Shown one piece after another: positions 1 to 8,227 of a stretch of DNA of 64,000 bases (its first letter is position 1; every line of letters begins with the position of its first letter). The stretch comes from Bradyrhizobium sp. (GTDB taxonomy: Bacteria; Pseudomonadota; Alphaproteobacteria; Rhizobiales; Xanthobacteraceae). The notes under the pieces are model-generated. The model was given only the letters and a program-made list of their open reading frames with translations, did not search any database and was not told the DNA's origin. The DNA lies in NCBI GenBank assembly GCA_028290305.1, contig JAQGKC010000333.1:4722-68721 (forward strand), given 5' to 3'. The translations under genes and the position numbers were made by a program.

Positions 1-141
1 CGCTGAGGAAAGCAGCGTCCGTCAAGCGAACATCTGATAGCTATGTCATTCTGCCTACCCGTCCTCTGCACCGCGCGGCTCTGGTACGGTTTCCAGGGAC
101 GACAAAGCATCGACAAGACAGGATGGGTGGGCGGCGGCGGT

Positions 142-804
142 CTAACGCTGCTCAAAACCAGCAAGCTTGCTGGCGAGATAAAGCCGGTTCATGAGGCGCA
201 GTTCATCAGCGCTTCCCGGACTCGTGGGCGCCGATTTATCCAGCGTCATCGCCACCATCGTCTTCATGTTGTTGAGCAAGACAACGGCCATGTCCTTCGC
301 CGTTTTCCTTTGAAGCTTGGGCGCCCTGAGCAAGAGGGTATTGGCAAAGCGCTTTAGCGCTTGCTCGCGAAACTCAAGACGCTTGGCCGACCATCGTGAC
401 CGCGCCTCCAGCAGCGCGCTCAATGCTCTGGTCTCGTGATGGATCCGGACGAGAAAATTCACAAAAAGGTCGGCCAACTCATCCGTGGTGATGGCGGATA
501 AACGAGCATCGATCTCGTCGCAGGCGGCGTCGATCATATCAGCGTAATGCTGCATCAAGGCATCGGCCAGCACTTCCTTGCTCGGAAAGAACCGATAGAG
601 CGAACCGATCTTCGCCCCTGCCCGCTCCGCGATCTCCGCCATCGTGGCGGCATCGAATCCGCGCTCACGAATGACGTCCGCCGCGGCAATCATGAGATTG
701 GCAACGCGCTCGCGCCCAACGCTGCGCTGAGGCGAAAGCGCAGGACGGTCCCTATTCGGCTTCGGGACGGTCGTGGCTGGCTGCTTTTTGGCGCTGGAGG
801 ACAT
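142..804 (-). CDS. TetR/AcrR family transcriptional regulator
   Basis: A 220-residue TetR-type repressor. The N-terminal DNA-binding part spans about residues 30-78, with the typical recognition segment AERAGAKIGSLYRFFPSKE, followed by an all-helical ligand-binding region with no recognisable ligand signature. The ATG at 802-804 is the only good start. It is divergent from an isochorismatase-like hydrolase (986-1558). The 181-bp gap holds two near-identical 18-bp inverted repeats (847-864 and 876-893) that are good candidates for its operators, so it probably represses itself and the divergent gene pair. The inducer cannot be read from the sequence. Confidence 0.9.
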   Translation of the reverse strand: MSSSAKKQPATTVPKPNRDRPALSPQRSVGRERVANLMIAAADVIRERGFDAATMAEIAERAGAKIGSLYRFFPSKEVLADALMQHYADMIDAACDEIDARLSAITTDELADLFVNFLVRIHHETRALSALLEARSRWSAKRLEFREQALKRFANTLLLRAPKLQRKTAKDMAVVLLNNMKTMVAMTLDKSAPTSPGSADELRLMNRLYLASKLAGFEQR

Positions 805-846
805 GCCGGAATCCTAGCAGGAGCGCTGGATCACGGCCAATTCTTA

Positions 847-864
847 TTTGAGGTTGAACTCAAG
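847..864. promoter_or_regulatory. Candidate TetR operator 1
   Basis: Inverted repeat TTTGAGGTTGAACTCAAG: arms TTTGAG and CTCAAG separated by 6 nt. It lies 43 bp from the TetR start codon, between divergent genes. A second copy follows 29 bp downstream, centre to centre, which suggests paired repressor dimers on roughly the same helix face. Confidence 0.6.
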
Positions 865-875
865 TAATTTCCGTG

Positions 876-893
876 TTTGAGTATATCCTCAAA
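876..893. promoter_or_regulatory. Candidate TetR operator 2
   Basis: A perfect inverted repeat: TTTGAG, six bases, CTCAAA. It has the same arms and spacing as the copy at 847-864. It lies about 90 bp upstream of the hydrolase start at 986, so bound repressor would cover the promoter region of that gene. Confidence 0.65.
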
Positions 894-985
894 TTTATGG
901 CAGCCCCATGGAAGCGCCTGAGCGGGCCGGAGACGATGACCGCTCGGTGATGGCGCGGTCCCAACTCGCGCAAGAAGGATCGCAA

Positions 986-1558
986 ATGCTTGAACTCTCC
1001 CCCACTACAACGGCCCTCGTCCTGATCGATCTTCAGCAGGGCATCGTCCCGATGCCGAACCTTGCTCCACGATCCGGCGCCGATGTCGCGGCAACGGGTA
1101 TCACGCTCGCCGAGCGATTTCGCGCCGCGGGCGCACCTGTGGTGCTGGTCAACGTCGCCTTCGCGCCGGATTTCGGTGACGCGTTGAAACAGTCGGTCGA
1201 TAAGCCAATGGCACATCCGGAAGGTGGTTTTCCCGCCAACTTCAGCCATCTTGTCGAAGGCCTCTACCATCCCACCGATATCCTCGTGACCAAGCACCAA
1301 TGGGGCGCATTTTACGGCACCGACCTCGACGTGCAGCTCCGTCGTCGCGGTGTGCGGACTGTCGTGCTCGGCGGGATTGCTACCAACCTCGGCGTTGAAT
1401 CGACGGCAAGACAGGCTCACGAGCACGCCTACGACGTAGTCATCGCGGAAGACGCGACGACCAGTTTCTCGAGCGAGATGCATGCCTTCTCGGTCAATGT
1501 CATCTTTCCCATGTTGAGCCGCGTGGTGAAGGCCGATGACATCGAACTGAAGCGCTGA
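986..1558 (+). CDS. Isochorismatase-like cysteine hydrolase family protein
   Basis: A 190-residue protein of the isochorismatase / nicotinamidase fold. The acidic residue of the catalytic triad is D15 in LVLIDLQQG and the lysine is K103 in LVTKHQWGAF. At the position of the usual nucleophilic cysteine (TxxCVEST) the protein reads TNLGVEST, with Gly136. A Gly here occurs in some family members, so it may be non-hydrolytic or use other chemistry. The ATG at 986 is preferred over the GTG/ATG options upstream because an AAGGA box lies just before it. It is followed after 6 nt by the AbrB-type membrane gene, so the two are probably co-transcribed under the divergent TetR protein. The substrate is unknown. 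Confidence 0.85.
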   Translation: MLELSPTTTALVLIDLQQGIVPMPNLAPRSGADVAATGITLAERFRAAGAPVVLVNVAFAPDFGDALKQSVDKPMAHPEGGFPANFSHLVEGLYHPTDILVTKHQWGAFYGTDLDVQLRRRGVRTVVLGGIATNLGVESTARQAHEHAYDVVIAEDATTSFSSEMHAFSVNVIFPMLSRVVKADDIELKR

Positions 1559-1564
1559 GCGGTA

Positions 1565-2725
1565 ATGCCAACGTCGCGCACCCTGCCATTGGCGGGCCTT
1601 TCGCTTCCCGTCCAGTGGGCCGTCCTTATCGCCATTTCGATCGTTATGACGACCATCCTTGAATGGGCGCGGCTGCCAGCCGCCCTGATGCTGGGGCCGA
1701 TGGCGGCAGGCGTCTTGACAATGACCGGCGGCGGTACCGTGCGCATTCCGCGACTGCCCATGAATTTAGCTCAGGCGATGATTGGCTGCCTGATCGCCCG
1801 CTCGTTCACATCAGAGATTGTCGTCAGGTTCAGCGAAGGCTGGCCGCTATTTCTGGCCGTCGTCGCCACGACCGTCATCGCCAGCGCCGCGCTCGGGTGG
1901 CTGATCAGCAAACTTCGCATCATGCAGGGCACGACCGCGGTTTGGGGGCTGTTGCCGGGTGCCGCGCCGGTGATGATACTCATGGCGGAAGCCTTCGGCG
2001 CCGATGCGCCGCTGGTCGCCTTCATGCAATATCTGCGTGTGGTGTTCGTCGCCATCGCGGCTTCACTGATTGCCCGCTTCTGGGTCCACATCCCCGCCGA
2101 TGCAGCGCATGCCATGGTCTGGTTTCCACCGGTTGCATGGCCATCATTCCTGGGGACGCTGCTGATCATAGCCGTCAGCTTCCTCGCGGTATTTGCACCC
2201 AGGATACCCGCAGGCGTCCTCATCGCGGCAATGACGGTCGGCGGGGTGCTTCATATCGGAAGCTACAGCACCATCGAACTGCCACCGTGGTTTCTCGCGA
2301 TCGGCTACGCTTTCATTGGGTGGAACACCGGCCTGCGTTTCACCCCGAAATTGTTGGCCGCTGTCACGCGGGCGCTCCCGCAGAGCATTCTCTCGATCGC
2401 GGCCATGATCGCCTTCTGTGGTGGGATGGCGGCGTTGCTTGTGCACGTCGTCGGCGTGGACCCGTTGACCGCCTACCTCGCCACCAGCCCGGGCGGCGTC
2501 GACTCCGTGGCCATCATCGCTGCATCGACCAAAGTCGATACGTCTTTTGTCATGGCGATGCAGACCGTTCGCTTCGTGCTGATCCTGCTCGTGGGACCGG
2601 CGCTTTCACAATTTGTCGCCGGGCTAGTCGGCCGGGATGGTGGCCGGACGCCAGACCCCTCACCGACTTCAGTTCGACAAATCGAACGCCACGCGGCAGA
2701 GGACGATCTCGGCGACCTCGACTGA
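1565..2725 (+). CDS. AbrB-type integral membrane protein (PF05145 family)
   Basis: A 386-residue polytopic membrane protein with about ten hydrophobic segments. Its two halves resemble each other, as in the duplicated AbrB_dup family often labelled AbrB family transcriptional regulator or ammonia monooxygenase-like. Conserved glycine-rich family motifs are present in both halves: LLPGAAPVMILMAEAFGAD near residue 136 and TSPGGVDSVAIIA near residue 306. Despite the database name, nothing suggests DNA binding; it is likely a transporter or channel of unknown substrate. It starts 6 nt after the hydrolase stop and probably shares its TetR-controlled promoter. Confidence 0.85.
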   Translation: MPTSRTLPLAGLSLPVQWAVLIAISIVMTTILEWARLPAALMLGPMAAGVLTMTGGGTVRIPRLPMNLAQAMIGCLIARSFTSEIVVRFSEGWPLFLAVVATTVIASAALGWLISKLRIMQGTTAVWGLLPGAAPVMILMAEAFGADAPLVAFMQYLRVVFVAIAASLIARFWVHIPADAAHAMVWFPPVAWPSFLGTLLIIAVSFLAVFAPRIPAGVLIAAMTVGGVLHIGSYSTIELPPWFLAIGYAFIGWNTGLRFTPKLLAAVTRALPQSILSIAAMIAFCGGMAALLVHVVGVDPLTAYLATSPGGVDSVAIIAASTKVDTSFVMAMQTVRFVLILLVGPALSQFVAGLVGRDGGRTPDPSPTSVRQIERHAAEDDLGDLD

Positions 2726-2752
2726 ATATCATTCAAATGTCCGTGCTGCCGG

Positions 2753-3751
2753 TCAGCCCCTGACGTTCATGTTTCGCAGCACGAAACATGCACCACCCGC
2801 GCGCCGGATGCGGTTGCAGAGATCGTCGGCGGCGGGGCGCGTGTCGGCGCCGATCCGCACCTGATAGAACGTGCGCGTCCCTCGGCTGCGCAACATCGTT
2901 CCGAGCAAGCTTGGATCCTGATCGCCGATCACGGCGCTCAACCGCTTCATCGCGCGTGCATACATCGCCAGCGCGCGATCGCGATTGAAGCCGGCGGCAA
3001 GCTGCACGCCCCACAGCCTGTCCACACCAAGTTTCACATGCTGTTCCAACTGGGTGACGAAGGGGTTGGGCGCGCGCTTGAGCAGCGCCATCAATTCGCG
3101 GCAGCTTGAAGCCGGCGCGTTCGGCGTGCGGTCGGGCGTCTTGCCGTTCCGGCTGGCCGCGGCCCAGTCGTCGACCGTCGTGCCGGTGATGGCAACGACG
3201 TAGTTGCGCGTCTCCTGCGGCATGTAGCCAGTGCCGGCGAGCCATTCCTGCACCCGGCGCGGTCCGGCATTGTAGGCCGCGGCGGCAAGTCCGAGATTGC
3301 CGAACTGATTGCGCAATTCGTTCAAAAACTCTGCGGATTTCGGCAGCGCCTGCACTGGATCGAAGGGATCGAGCAAGCGGCGCTCATTGGCGGTCCCCGG
3401 CATGAACTGCGCGATACCCTGCGCGCGCTGGCCGCTGCGTGTGACGGGACCGACCGCATCGGATTGAAAGCGGCTTTCCTGCCAGATCACGCGCGCGAAA
3501 AACTCAAGCGGCAGGTCCTGCGACTTCGCCGCGGATTCGATCATGAGGCACATCGCCTCGCGGGTATCGGTGTCGGCCTCAGCCGGTTTTTGCGGCTCGG
3601 CCTTTGTGGCCAGTTCCTCGACGCTGGGTCGCGCGACATTGGTCATCGCGGGCGAAGTGTCTTCCGCCAAGGCCGCCGCCGTCGGTGACAAGAGCGTCAC
3701 GATGACGGTGCAAAGCACGGCTCGCAGCCTCATGACCGTTCGCGACGCCAT
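2753..3751 (-). CDS. Lytic murein transglycosylase (SLT domain)
   Basis: A secreted 332-residue peptidoglycan lyase. An N-terminal signal peptide (VLCTVIVTLLSPTAAALA) is followed by a Slt-type transglycosylase domain from about residue 65 to 190. The catalytic glutamate is E92 in IWQESRF. The other family motifs are present: GIAQFMPGTA and AAAYNAGPRRVQEWL. The C-terminal 40 residues (VRIGADTRPAADDLCNRIRRAGG) resemble a SPOR-like fold that would bind denuded glycan. I chose the ATG at 3751, which puts the signal peptide at the N-terminus; an in-frame start at 3781 adds ten residues. It cleaves glycan strands in the periplasm. It is divergent from the GrdB-like gene. Confidence 0.88.
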   Translation of the reverse strand: MASRTVMRLRAVLCTVIVTLLSPTAAALAEDTSPAMTNVARPSVEELATKAEPQKPAEADTDTREAMCLMIESAAKSQDLPLEFFARVIWQESRFQSDAVGPVTRSGQRAQGIAQFMPGTANERRLLDPFDPVQALPKSAEFLNELRNQFGNLGLAAAAYNAGPRRVQEWLAGTGYMPQETRNYVVAITGTTVDDWAAASRNGKTPDRTPNAPASSCRELMALLKRAPNPFVTQLEQHVKLGVDRLWGVQLAAGFNRDRALAMYARAMKRLSAVIGDQDPSLLGTMLRSRGTRTFYQVRIGADTRPAADDLCNRIRRAGGACFVLRNMNVRG

Positions 3752-3836
3752 GCCTTGTTCCCGAGGACCTGCTTGACACAAAGGGAGGACCGTCTAGCTA
3801 TCTAGCAATGATGGCGCGCATGTGGGAGCGCAAGAC

Positions 3837-4772
3837 ATGACGGCACCGCCCGACGACCAGCTTGGTTTCGCGCCCGACGACGACACGCCGATCCCCTATA
3901 TGGCGCGGACCCGCGAATATTATCAGGCAATCGGCTACACCACGTCCTATCGCTGGGCGCATTATGTCGAGGCGCCGTTCCAGCGCTTGCGCAAGCCGCT
4001 TGAGCAGTCCCGCGTCGCCATCGTCACGACAGCGGCACCGTTCGATCCCGCCAAGGGTGATCAGGGTCCGGGCGCCAAATACAATGGCGGCGCCAAATTC
4101 TATTCGGTCTATGCCGGCGACACCTCGAAGCCGCATGATTTGCGGATTTCCCATATCGCCTATGATCGCGTGCACACCTCGGCCGAGGACAGCGGTAGCT
4201 GGTTTCCGCTGCCGCAACTGCAGCGGCTCGCGCGTGAGGGGCGGATCGGCGAGGTCGCGCCGCGCTTCTTCGGCGCACCGACCAACCGCAGCCATCGCGT
4301 CACCCTCGAAACCGACGCGCCTGAAATCCTGGCGCGCTGCCGGGACGACCAAGTGGACGCCGCGGTGTTGGTGCCGAATTGCCCGGTCTGCCACCAGACT
4401 ATCAGCCTGGTCGCCCGCCACCTGGAGGCCAATGGCATTGCCACGGTCGTGATGGGCTGTGCGAAAGATATCGTCGAGCACGCCGCGGTGCCGCGGTTCC
4501 TGTTCAGCGATTTTCCGCTCGGCAACTCGGCGGGCAAGCCTCACGATCCGGATACGCAAGCCTTCACGCTGGAGCTTGCGCTGCGCGTGCTGGAAACCGC
4601 ACCGGTTGCGCAAACCGCGGTGCAGTCGCCGCTGCGCTGGAGCGCGGGCGCCTCCTGGAAGCGCGACTATAACAATGTGGCGCTGCTCAGCGCCGACGAA
4701 CTGGCGCGACGGCGGCGCGAATTCGATGCGCAGAAGGAAATCGCCCGCGGCATCCGCGAGAGCGCGGCTTAA
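3837..4772 (+). CDS. Glycine/sarcosine/betaine reductase selenoprotein B-like protein (Cys form)
   Basis: A 311-residue soluble protein resembling the GrdB / D-proline reductase selenoprotein family. The redox site reads CPVCH at residues 182-186 (VLVPNCPVCHQT), so cysteine stands where clostridial reductases carry selenocysteine; no SECIS or UGA is involved. No other reductase subunits (GrdA, GrdC, GrdD) are nearby, so a complete glycine reductase is unlikely. The ATG at 3837 has a GGGAG box at 3824-3828; a GTG at 3822 is the alternative. The actual substrate in aerobic alphaproteobacteria is not known to me. Confidence 0.75.
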   Translation: MTAPPDDQLGFAPDDDTPIPYMARTREYYQAIGYTTSYRWAHYVEAPFQRLRKPLEQSRVAIVTTAAPFDPAKGDQGPGAKYNGGAKFYSVYAGDTSKPHDLRISHIAYDRVHTSAEDSGSWFPLPQLQRLAREGRIGEVAPRFFGAPTNRSHRVTLETDAPEILARCRDDQVDAAVLVPNCPVCHQTISLVARHLEANGIATVVMGCAKDIVEHAAVPRFLFSDFPLGNSAGKPHDPDTQAFTLELALRVLETAPVAQTAVQSPLRWSAGASWKRDYNNVALLSADELARRRREFDAQKEIARGIRESAA

Positions 4773-4919
4773 AGGGTTTCGCGAGGGCCTGCTTGCCCCC
4801 GGAATCCGCGCTAATTCAGCCGTGATCGGTTTACGTTAACTTGGCATTTCGCCGCTTGTGGGCTTTCGCCTGCGGCAAAGCGGCGTAAAAGTCTCCCTCT
4901 TTATTGGGAGTATTGTTCG

Positions 4920-5279
4920 ATGTTGGATCGACGCCAGAGCGCGCGCGACAAGGTTATTTATGGCGGCGTCGCCGAAATTGACAATGATAACGCGAAGAGA
5001 GATTGCGTCGTCCGCAATATCTCCGAAAATGGCGCCCGCATCGAATTCAACAACATCGTTAATCTTCCTAAAGAGCAGATGTCGCTGACCATCGCGCGAA
5101 AAGGCCGATCCTTTCTCGCCAAAATCATCTGGTGGCGCGACAACTTCGTCGGCGTCGCGTTCAACTCGGAGACACAATCCGAGTTTCCCGTTTCCGATCT
5201 GGAGGAGCGGCTGCGCAAGAGCGAACAGAAGAAGCGGCAACTACAGCGCCGCATCAAGCAGCTATTGGGTGAAGGCTGA
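4920..5279 (+). CDS. PilZ domain protein
   Basis: A 119-residue single-domain PilZ protein, the usual c-di-GMP receptor. The arginine motif is near the N-terminus (RRQSARDK, residues 4-11) and the second half of the binding signature is NISENGARI around residue 36. The last 35 residues are charged and probably helical or coiled (LEERLRKSEQKKRQLQRRIKQ). A GGGAG ribosome-binding site precedes the ATG. There is no partner domain and no neighbouring cyclase, so the output is not evident. It stands alone between the GrdB-like gene and a convergent hicB. Confidence 0.88.
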   Translation: MLDRRQSARDKVIYGGVAEIDNDNAKRDCVVRNISENGARIEFNNIVNLPKEQMSLTIARKGRSFLAKIIWWRDNFVGVAFNSETQSEFPVSDLEERLRKSEQKKRQLQRRIKQLLGEG

Positions 5280-5331
5280 ACGCGAGCGACGCCTGACCAA
5301 GCGTGCACTCATAAAATTCAAAACGCCCCCT

Positions 5332-5826
5332 TTACAATGACGGCTTCCTGGCCGGTGTCTTCGTTCGCAGCCCGCCGGTCTTGTGCACCTTCGAGCGCGG
5401 CTCCGCCAAACCCACCCCAACGGCGCCCGGGAATCGGGTTAGCGCCGTGGTGGCAGCGAGACCGAAAAAACTGGAACGGCTCATGCCGAGTTCCTCCGCG
5501 CGCCTGTCGATCCGGCCAATCAGGCTTTTCGGAAGGTAGACGTTCACCCGCTCCGACGGATCCGGGGGATCCACGCCCACAATGAAATAAGCAAGGAAGT
5601 CGCAGCCCTTGGGAAGCACGATCCGCTCGATCGGCGTCGGCTGGGGAAGCGACCTGCCCTGCTCGAACAGCAGGTCGACCGCTTGCGCCAGCGTGTTTTC
5701 CGCCTTCTCGATTGTTTCCTCCTGTGATTTTCCACCGGCGACGCATCCGGGAAAATCGGGAAACCACGCGCCGAACGTTCCCTTGGGACCGCGCTCCAGA
5801 ACCGCCGGATAAAGCTGTCTTTTCAT
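5332..5826 (-). CDS. hicB: HicB family antitoxin-like protein
   Basis: A 164-residue HicB-type protein. Residues 1-75 form the degenerate RNase H-like HicB fold (YPAVLERG...FPDFPGCVAGGKSQEETIEKAE). Residues 90-125 form a ribbon-helix-helix DNA-binding segment (VNVYLPKSLIGRIDRRAEELGMSRS). The C-terminal 35 residues are basic and low in complexity. No hicA-sized toxin ORF with the double-stranded RNA-binding fold lies on either side, so it appears to be an orphan antitoxin or a stand-alone regulator. It is convergent with the PilZ gene and divergent from the methyltransferase. Confidence 0.82.
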   Translation of the reverse strand: MKRQLYPAVLERGPKGTFGAWFPDFPGCVAGGKSQEETIEKAENTLAQAVDLLFEQGRSLPQPTPIERIVLPKGCDFLAYFIVGVDPPDPSERVNVYLPKSLIGRIDRRAEELGMSRSSFFGLAATTALTRFPGAVGVGLAEPRSKVHKTGGLRTKTPARKPSL

Positions 5827-5919
5827 TTGGCCCCTTCATCGCCTTATGCTATTTCACACACTAGCATGTGTTTAATCACACACCACCCTAGCATCGGCCG
5901 GCGCCGGCGAAAGGGACCG

Positions 5920-6792
5920 ATGGACCGGCAAGACGAACTGAGCATCATCCGGGCGGCCTACGCCAGGCAGATTTTGGCCGCCGCGCGCGTCGACGATGCG
6001 CGTCTCGACGCCGCATTCAGCACAATACGGCGTGAGGATTTTCTCGGGCCCGGTCCATGGCCGATCGTCCGCTGGTTCCGCAATTACGTCCCGACTCCCG
6101 ACACCGATCCCGTCTATTTATACACCGACGATCTCGTCGGCATTCTGCCCGAACGGCAGATCAACAATGGGCAACCGTCGTTGCATGCGCACCTCATACA
6201 CCGCGCGTCACCGGCCGCCGGCGAGCACGTCGTGCATATCGGAACCGGAACCGGCTATTACACCGCCATCCTTGCTCACCTCGCCGGGCCGACGGGCCGG
6301 GTTACGGGAATAGAATATGATTCCGAACTCGCTGCGCGCGCCAAAGCCAATTTTGCGACGCACCCGACCGTCGAAATCGTCGAGGGCGACGGCGCTTTGG
6401 TTTCATTCGATGAAGCCGATGTCATTTATGTCAATGCCGGCTGCACGCGGCCGGCCGAAAGCTGGCTCGATCGCCTCGCCGATGGCGGGCGCCTGATCCT
6501 GCCGATGACATCGGACCAGGGCTTTGGTGCAAGCTCGCCGGAACGAGTGGCGAGTGCCGGCGCTGTCTTTCGAATCGAGCGGCGCGGTCACGACTATTTC
6601 GCCGCCTGGATTTCACCGGTTGCGATCTTTCCATGCGCCGGAAGCCGTGACGAGGTGTCGGAACGCGCGCTGGCCGAAGCCTTCGCAAAAGAAGGAAGCT
6701 GGCAGAAGGTCACACGCCTCTACCGCGATCAGGAGATTCCGGAGGAGCGTTGCTGGCTTCGCGGATCGGGATGGTGCCTCGCCTACATCTGA
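5920..6792 (+). CDS. Protein-L-isoaspartate O-methyltransferase-like (PCMT family)
   Basis: A 290-residue SAM-dependent methyltransferase related to protein-L-isoaspartate O-methyltransferase. SAM-binding motif I reads HIGTGTGYYTAIL near residue 106, followed by the acidic loop IEYDSELAARAKAN. The conserved PCMT stretch NNGQPS precedes it. The ATG at 5920 has a good GAAAGGGA box upstream; upstream in-frame sequence has no coding character. PCMT enzymes repair isoaspartyl residues in aged proteins, but this family subgroup may methylate something else. A palindromic hairpin at 6834-6860 follows and probably ends transcription. Confidence 0.82.
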   Translation: MDRQDELSIIRAAYARQILAAARVDDARLDAAFSTIRREDFLGPGPWPIVRWFRNYVPTPDTDPVYLYTDDLVGILPERQINNGQPSLHAHLIHRASPAAGEHVVHIGTGTGYYTAILAHLAGPTGRVTGIEYDSELAARAKANFATHPTVEIVEGDGALVSFDEADVIYVNAGCTRPAESWLDRLADGGRLILPMTSDQGFGASSPERVASAGAVFRIERRGHDYFAAWISPVAIFPCAGSRDEVSERALAEAFAKEGSWQKVTRLYRDQEIPEERCWLRGSGWCLAYI

Positions 6793-6833
6793 TCAGTGCA
6801 CGCACGTCCCGACCAGGATAACCTCCATTAAAG

Positions 6834-6860
6834 AGCCGGCGGTCTTGCGACACGCCGGCT
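6834..6860. terminator. Hairpin terminator between convergent genes (copy 1 of a duplicated hairpin)
   Basis: Stem AGCCGGCG (6834-6841) and CGCCGGCT (6853-6860) with an 11-nt loop. It lies between the convergent methyltransferase and NAD(P)-binding genes. The flanks have only short T-tracts (GTTTAAT on the plus strand, CTTTAAT on the minus strand). The 27 bases are identical to 8178-8204. Confidence 0.65.
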
Positions 6861-6904
6861 GTTTAATCGGCAATATCGGCTGCCGCTTACTTTCGCAAAC
6901 CGTT

Positions 6905-7530
6905 TCACCAAGTTATCAGGGGAGCGCGGCGAAGCCAGGTATCGTCTGTCAACTGCTGGACGACAAACTTCGCAACGTCGCTGCGTGACACCGTCCCGCC
7001 ACGGATATGGGACAGATCGGTTTGCGCCTGAACCGTTCCTCTTGCCGGCTTGTCGTTGAGCACCGTCGGGCGAACCAGCACCCAATCCAGTTTGTTGGCG
7101 CGCACGACATCTTCCTGGCGGTTCTTGTCCTCGTAGACCTTCCGCAGCAGCAGCGGAAAAAACAATGTGTCGAAAAGGAAGCCGCCGTGGCCGCGGCTGT
7201 CGCCGGCGCCCAAGCCTGTAATGCAGACGAGGCGGCGGACGTTCCCACTCTTCATCGCCTTCACGAGCGCCCGCGTTGCAACCGACAGAAGCGTCACCTC
7301 GCGGAAGGGGCTCATGGGTGTGCCCAAAGAGCTGATCACGCCGGAGCAACCGTCGAGCGCGCGCGAAAGGGCCTGCTCGTCTCGTGCGTCGCCCTCAACG
7401 AGCTCGGCGCCGGATCGGTCGCCTTCGTCCTGGATCGCACCAGCGCCACGACCGAGTGGCCCTGCGCGCCCGCTTCTCGCACGATCTCGCGACCGGTGCC
7501 GCCCGTTGCGCCTAGAACGAGGACCCTCAT
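6905..7530 (-). pseudogene. NAD(P)-binding (NmrA/SDR-like) oxidoreductase, frameshifted
   Basis: The N-terminus is read in one frame from the ATG at 7530 (MRVLVLGATGGTGREIV, a Rossmann GxTGGTG motif). The rest is read in another frame (SGAELVEGDARDEQALSRAL through SDVAKFVVQQLTDDTW, ending at 6905). The switch falls near 7410-7430 and fits loss of one nucleotide. Restored, the product is about 208 residues of the NAD(P)H-binding atypical SDR family. Its start codon overlaps the stop of the upstream cupin gene (ATGA at 7527-7530), so the two formed a coupled operon. The shift may be real decay or a sequencing error. Confidence 0.75.
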
Positions 7531-8069
7531 ACCAACAGCTCGGTTCGATACTTGGCCGCAAGTGCCCTTGCGCGTTGTACACGCTCGGCCTGCTCGGCCT
7601 TGCTGAGCTGCGGTGGTGGCGCGGTACGGCTATCGACGGGGTCGCCGACCGCCATGAAGAACTCCTCCTGCCCCGCTGGCGTGCACATGCAGAGCAGGCG
7701 TGCCGGCTTGTCCGCCTTGTTCTTGAACGAGTGGGGCGCGTTGGCGGGGATGTTCACGGTCGAACCGGCGCTCGCCCGCAGCGCCTCGCCCCGGAAGGTC
7801 AACTCGATCTCGCCTTCCAGGATCGTGAACATCTCCTCGAAGTCGTGACGGTGCGGCGGCGGGCCGCCGCCAGGCGGCACGAGCATATCTATCAAACTGT
7901 AGCGGCCGCCGGTCTGCTCGCCGGTCATGAGGATCGTGTAGGTGCCGCCCGCGACCGAGATGTGGTGCATCTTCGGATCTTCGGGGTTGGCCACCGTGAG
8001 TTTGCGGTTCGTGTCGTCAGGCGGGATCGCGGCTCCGGGCTGGGTCGTCGTGCCGGTGGTGTTGGCCAT
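7527..8069 (-). CDS. Cupin domain protein
   Basis: A 180-residue protein with one cupin beta-barrel. Cupin motif 1 is PPHRHDFEEMFTILEGEIEL (about residues 73-92), with the His/His/Glu metal ligands, and motif 2 is NIPANAPHSFKN. The N-terminus and C-terminus are polar extensions. A GGGGA box precedes the ATG. It is translationally coupled to the downstream NAD(P)-binding gene. The pair lies between two copies of one hairpin, as if the cassette had been inserted beside the clpA terminator. The ligand is unknown. Confidence 0.85.
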   Translation of the reverse strand: MANTTGTTTQPGAAIPPDDTNRKLTVANPEDPKMHHISVAGGTYTILMTGEQTGGRYSLIDMLVPPGGGPPPHRHDFEEMFTILEGEIELTFRGEALRASAGSTVNIPANAPHSFKNKADKPARLLCMCTPAGQEEFFMAVGDPVDSRTAPPPQLSKAEQAERVQRARALAAKYRTELLV

Positions 8070-8177
8070 CTGATGTCCCCTTTTGTTGCTACCTCGCCTT
8101 TATCAAGCTCGCATGCCCTTCGTGTCCGGCTTCGCTGTTATGAGTGCACGCCCAAGCCAGACATCGTTCATCAAAAA

Positions 8178-8204
8178 AGCCGGCGGTCTTGCGACACGCC
8201 GGCT
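8178..8204 (-). terminator. Rho-independent terminator of clpA (copy 2 of the duplicated hairpin)
   Basis: On the minus strand the stem AGCCGGCG/CGCCGGCT with an 11-nt loop is followed directly by six T residues, a classic intrinsic terminator placed 24 nt after the clpA reading frame ends. It is identical over 27 bases to 6834-6860. Weaker similarity extends about 40 bp further left in both copies, including a shared AGTGCACGC. Confidence 0.82.
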
Positions 8205-8227
8205 CCTGATTTTGAAATATCAGCCAC

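Noticed and set aside
3837..4772. Complete glycine reductase operon
   Set aside because: No thioredoxin-like, GrdA, GrdC or GrdD genes are adjacent, and neighbours are unrelated envelope and signalling genes.
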